From assembly GCA_013813605.1 (NCBI GenBank), contig JACCRL010000186.1, forward strand, positions 1 to 8,322: 8,322 nt of DNA. The letters run 5' to 3'. A model generated the notes under the pieces. The model saw only the letters and a list, made by a program, of their open reading frames with translations, was not told the origin of the DNA and did not search any database. This DNA is from Gemmatimonadaceae bacterium (lineage in GTDB: Bacteria; Gemmatimonadota; Gemmatimonadetes; Gemmatimonadales; Gemmatimonadaceae). Positions 6,066 to 8,322 of the stretch are shown one piece after another. Every line of letters begins with the position of its first letter. Within the stretch, counting starts at the first letter, position 1. The position numbers were made by a program, and so were the translations under genes.

Positions 6066-6357
6066 TTTGTCTCCTGAATCGCCTGTCGTGCGCGGCAGCA
6101 GGCAATAGCTGCGCCAGACCCACGAGGGCAGCCTTCAAAGTGTTTAACTGCTTCATGGCTGTGTAGCAGACTCGTGACTAGGTTGCCACTGGTCCACGTG
6201 GTGCCGGGTTGCTGGGCGGTGAAGCCGCTGGGTCACCTCCTCGTAACCGCAAGCTCTTGCGCTCATCCGTGGGCGGCATAAGAGTTCAGCTGCAGTCTTC
6301 GACAGCCGTAATGCGGCCCGGGTAAACCCTGGCCTTTCCTTACCAGCCCCCAGATCA
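6066..6357. other. Divergent intergenic region between the ferritin-like operon and Ku
   Basis: These 292 nt hold no supportable protein gene. Visible structure: palindrome CCACGTGG (6194-6201), hairpin GCGG-tgaag-CCGC (6216-6228), near-palindrome CGCAAG-CT-CTTGCG (6248-6261), and the hairpin with T-rich tail at 6315-6341. A weak minus-strand promoter candidate for the ferritin-like operon is TGGCAA (6188-6183), 17 nt, TACACA (6165-6160). A weak plus-strand candidate for Ku is TCGACA (6299-6304), 18 nt, TAAACC (6323-6328). Neither match is strong. The region must contain promoters in both directions and might also encode a small RNA. Confidence 0.45.
6315..6341 (+). terminator. Terminator-like hairpin 16 nt upstream of the Ku start
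   Basis: GGCC (6315-6318) pairs with GGCC (6331-6334), and GGG (6320-6322) pairs with CCC (6327-6329). There is one C-T mismatch between the two stems and a TAAA loop. TTTCCTT follows at 6335-6341. This has the form of a short intrinsic terminator on the plus strand, yet no plus-strand protein gene lies upstream. It could be a leader attenuator, the end of a small RNA, or an operator over the Ku promoter. Confidence 0.4.
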
Positions 6358-7182
6358 ATGGCCGCTCGATCAATCGCAACCGCAACGATATCCTTCGGAC
6401 TCGTCTCCGTTCCCGTCAACATCTTCTCGTCATCCGAATCGAAGGCGAGCGTTTCCTTCAACATGCTGCACAAGAAGTGCGGCACTCGCCTCAAGCAGCA
6501 GTACATCTGCCCGAAGGACAACGAGATTGTCACCCGCGCCGATACGGTAAAGGGCTACGAGTTCGCCAAGGACCAGTACGTCGTGCTCGAGCCGGAGGAG
6601 CTGAAAGCGTTGGAGGAAAAGGCCACCAGCACGATCGACATCATCGAGTTTGTGCCGCTGGCTTCCGTCGACCGCGAGTATCTGGACAAGGTTTACTATC
6701 TCGGTCCCGACAAGAACGGCGATCGCGCCTACAGGTTGCTGGCCGAGGCACTGAAAGAGACCGGCAAGGCGGGCCTGGGGCAGTACGCGGCGCGCGGTCA
6801 GCAGCACCTGGTCCTGCTCCGGCCGAACAACGGTGTGCTGGTGATGGAACAGCTGCTCTATTCCGACGAGCTCCGCCCCACCACCGAAGTCACCGTCCCG
6901 GCGGGCGAGGTGCGGGAAGGCGAGCTCAAGCTCGCCAAGCTCCTCATCGAGCAAACGTCCAACGACGCCTTCGAGCCCGCCAAGTATCGTGACACGGTGC
7001 GCGAGCGCGTGCTCGAGGCGATTCAGGACAAGGTTGGTGGCCAGGAAATCACCGCTGATGTCGTGCCCGGTGCCGACACCAAGATGCTCGACCTTATGGA
7101 AGCCTTGAAGGCCAGTCTCGCCAAGGAAAAGCCGGAGACGCCGAAGAAGGAGAAGGCGGAGAAGAAGCGTAAGGCGTCGTGA
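6358..7182 (+). CDS. ku: Bacterial Ku, DNA end-binding protein of non-homologous end joining
   Basis: This homodimeric ring protein threads onto broken DNA ends and recruits the ligase LigD for non-homologous end joining in the cytoplasm. It has 274 residues, normal for bacterial Ku. Diagnostic segments are RSIATATISFGLVSVPV at the N-terminus, LHKKCG near residue 37, ICPKD near 50, KGYEFAKDQYVVLEPEEL at 65-82, DREYLDKVYYL at 105-115 and VLVMEQLLYSDELR at 160-173. The C-terminal tail after residue 250 is rich in Lys and Glu (KKEKAEKKRKAS). Lys-rich tails in other bacterial Ku proteins add DNA binding. The ATG at 6358 matches the usual family start, but no Shine-Dalgarno sequence precedes it, and a hairpin lies just upstream. 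The stop overlaps the start of the DUF72 gene. No ligD is visible in this window. Confidence 0.95.
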   Translation: MAARSIATATISFGLVSVPVNIFSSSESKASVSFNMLHKKCGTRLKQQYICPKDNEIVTRADTVKGYEFAKDQYVVLEPEELKALEEKATSTIDIIEFVPLASVDREYLDKVYYLGPDKNGDRAYRLLAEALKETGKAGLGQYAARGQQHLVLLRPNNGVLVMEQLLYSDELRPTTEVTVPAGEVREGELKLAKLLIEQTSNDAFEPAKYRDTVRERVLEAIQDKVGGQEITADVVPGADTKMLDLMEALKASLAKEKPETPKKEKAEKKRKAS

Positions 7183-7880
7183 AGCTTCTCGCGGGGACGA
7201 GCGGCTACGCCTTCAAGGAGTGGAAGGGCTCTTTCTATCCCGCCGACCTCAAGGCTGACGCGATGCTGGGCTACTACGCCGGCAAGTTTCCGGCGGTGGA
7301 GATCAACAACACCTTCTACCGCCTGCCTAAAGCCGAGGTGCTGCTCGACTGGGCGTCACAGGTCCCGGAGGAATTCGCGTTCGCGATCAAGGCGAGCCAG
7401 CGCATCACGCACTACGCGCGACTCAAGGAGGAATCAGCCGATCTCGTCGACTACCTCCTCAAGACGACGTCCGCGCTCGGCAACAAGCTGGGTCCGATTC
7501 TCTTCCAGCTTCCGCCCAATCTCAAGAAGGATGTGAACCGGTTCCGCGGATTCCTTGGGCTGCTTCCGGAGAACCGGCGCTACGCGTTCGAGTTCCGCCA
7601 CGAGAGCTGGTTCGACGAAGAGATCTTCAGCGCGATGCGCGACCGCGACATCGCGATGTGCATCGCCGAGCAGGACGACTTCAGGTGTCCCGTCGTCTGT
7701 ACGTCGTCGTGGGGATACCTGCGCCTCCACAAGCTCGATTACGACGCCGCCGCGCTCGGCGAGTGGGCGAAGTGTGTGAACGGGCAGGCGTGGAGCGAGG
7801 CGTACGTCTTCTTCAAGCACGACGAGGGCGTCGGCTCGGGGCCGCCGGCGGTGACGGGCTTCGTCGCCGCCTGTGGCTAG
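7179..7880 (+). CDS. DUF72 (YecE-like) TIM-barrel protein coupled to Ku
   Basis: This is a member of the DUF72 family, whose biochemical role is not established. It has 233 residues. Family hallmarks are GTSGYAFKEWKGSFYP (6-21), FPAVEINNTFYRLP (37-50), FAIKASQRITH (67-77), GPILFQLPPNL near 105, FEFRHESWF near 137, YLRLHKLDY near 180 and AYVFFKHDE near 208. The start is GTG at 7179-7181, which overlaps the Ku stop TGA at 7180-7182 (GTGA). The 4-nt overlap implies one transcript and coupled translation. Solved relatives have a TIM-barrel fold, and a structure-based prediction that I recall for a Thermotoga member proposed DNA binding like endonuclease IV. With this context, a DNA-repair role is a reasonable guess but not shown. 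The stop TAG lies inside the CTAG shared with the convergent gene. Confidence 0.9.
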   Translation: MKLLAGTSGYAFKEWKGSFYPADLKADAMLGYYAGKFPAVEINNTFYRLPKAEVLLDWASQVPEEFAFAIKASQRITHYARLKEESADLVDYLLKTTSALGNKLGPILFQLPPNLKKDVNRFRGFLGLLPENRRYAFEFRHESWFDEEIFSAMRDRDIAMCIAEQDDFRCPVVCTSSWGYLRLHKLDYDAAALGEWAKCVNGQAWSEAYVFFKHDEGVGSGPPAVTGFVAACG

Positions 7881-8322
7881 CGGATGGCTTGTTTCAGCGC
7901 GACGCCGTCGAGCTTTTCACCCGCCACGACACCGGTGATTTGCGCCAGTGTGGGCGCGAGGTCCACGGTACGTACAAACTCGGAGTACCGGCCAGGAGTG
8001 AAGGCAGGTCCATAGAAAATCAGCGGGACATGGGTGTCGTAATCGTACGGCGAGCCATGTGTCGCGACGATACTCCCGAATATGCTGAACGGTGTGAGCG
8101 TGATTGCGAGCTCGACGCCATTTTTCGGCGGAAACTGGTGGGACCACCTGCGCGCGACCGGATCCGTGAGAGTGTCCGGCCCGATGAGATTGCGGAAACG
8201 ATCAACCCGCGCCACGCCCGGGACCCGGCTTGCTTCGCCGGCGAATGCATCCAGGGCGGCGTCGATGGCCGCGTCCTTTCCCCGGACCCGCGTGCGATTC
8301 ACTCTCACCGTTCGCTGATTCA
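7877..8322 (-). CDS. Alkaline-phosphatase-superfamily enzyme, C-terminal part (5' end beyond window)
   Basis: The last 147 residues of a larger protein are visible; the frame stays open to the right edge, so the start lies outside. A GTG at 8308 is an internal codon, not a supported start. The segment THGSPYDYDTHVPLIFYG carries the C-terminal His metal-ligand region of PafA-type alkaline phosphatases and related phosphodiesterases. FVRTVDLAPTLAQITG is the usual closing motif of the superfamily, followed by a short LDGVAL tail. Such enzymes use two zinc ions and a Thr or Ser nucleophile, which would be in the missing part. They are normally exported; whether a signal peptide exists cannot be seen. 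The likely reaction is phosphate-ester hydrolysis; a phosphodiesterase or phosphonate-cleaving activity cannot be excluded. Confidence 0.85.
   Translation of the reverse strand, partial: NQRTVRVNRTRVRGKDAAIDAALDAFAGEASRVPGVARVDRFRNLIGPDTLTDPVARRWSHQFPPKNGVELAITLTPFSIFGSIVATHGSPYDYDTHVPLIFYGPAFTPGRYSEFVRTVDLAPTLAQITGVVAGEKLDGVALKQAIR

Noticed and set aside
5809..6156. Minus-strand frame starting MKQLNTLKAALVGLAQLL, which looks like a signal peptide, in front of the first ferritin-like gene
   Set aside because: It has no Shine-Dalgarno sequence, runs out of frame into the ferritin-like gene and becomes shadow-like after about 25 residues. A leader peptide cannot be excluded but is not supported.
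6224..6242. Fragment of a 16S rRNA gene
   Set aside because: Only about 19 nt resemble the 16S 3' end, and the upstream bases do not continue the rRNA helix sequence. It is kept as a low-interest observation, not as an RNA gene.
6430..6954. A 174-codon minus-strand frame opposite Ku
   Set aside because: It is fully antisense to a confidently identified Ku gene and resembles no family.
1..8322. Mobile elements, CRISPR arrays, tRNA or rRNA genes, and defence islands
   Set aside because: I saw no transposase or integrase motifs, no regularly spaced direct repeats, no tRNA cloverleaf with CCA-proximal arms, and no defence-system domains. All coding space is accounted for by the nine listed genes.

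Overview
The window is GC-rich and densely coded. Its gene content points to a Gram-negative soil-type bacterium: a TonB-dependent outer-membrane receptor, a small outer-membrane barrel, Tat-exported and lipid-anchored proteins, and Ku. The receptor carries an N-terminal carboxypeptidase-regulatory-like domain, and the paired Tat ferritin-like genes fit best with Gemmatimonadota or a similar phylum. That placement is inference; no rRNA or other marker gene is present to prove it.

Layout from left to right. Positions 1-2009 (minus) hold the N-terminal 669 residues of a TonB-dependent receptor that runs off the left edge. Positions 2139-3047 (minus) encode a purple-acid-phosphatase-like metallophosphoesterase, best read as a lipoprotein starting at an AUU codon. 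Positions 3133-3822 (minus) encode a secreted SGNH/GDSL hydrolase. A strong hairpin at 3859-3894 separates these from a compact three-gene minus-strand operon at 6065-3916. That operon holds a Tat lipoprotein with a ferritin-like fold, a second Tat-exported ferritin-like protein, and a small outer-membrane beta-barrel protein, with a 6-nt gap at one junction and a 4-nt stop/start overlap at the other. Positions 6066-6357 are a divergent intergenic region rich in small inverted repeats, including a terminator-like hairpin just before Ku. Positions 6358-7880 (plus) form a Ku-DUF72 pair with a 4-nt GTGA overlap. Positions 7877-8322 (minus) are the C-terminal end of an alkaline-phosphatase-superfamily enzyme, whose stop shares the palindrome CTAG with the DUF72 stop.

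Functionally, seven of the nine genes encode envelope or exported proteins: nutrient uptake, phosphate-ester and ester hydrolysis, and periplasmic di-metal four-helix proteins with an outer-membrane partner. The remaining two form a cytoplasmic DNA-end-joining unit. No LigD ligase, mobile element, CRISPR array, tRNA or rRNA gene is visible.

The two most interesting leads are the ferritin-like/ferritin-like/barrel operon, which looks like a co-translated envelope system of unknown job, and the translationally coupled DUF72 gene behind Ku. Secondary leads are the AUU-initiated phosphatase and the structured leader upstream of Ku.
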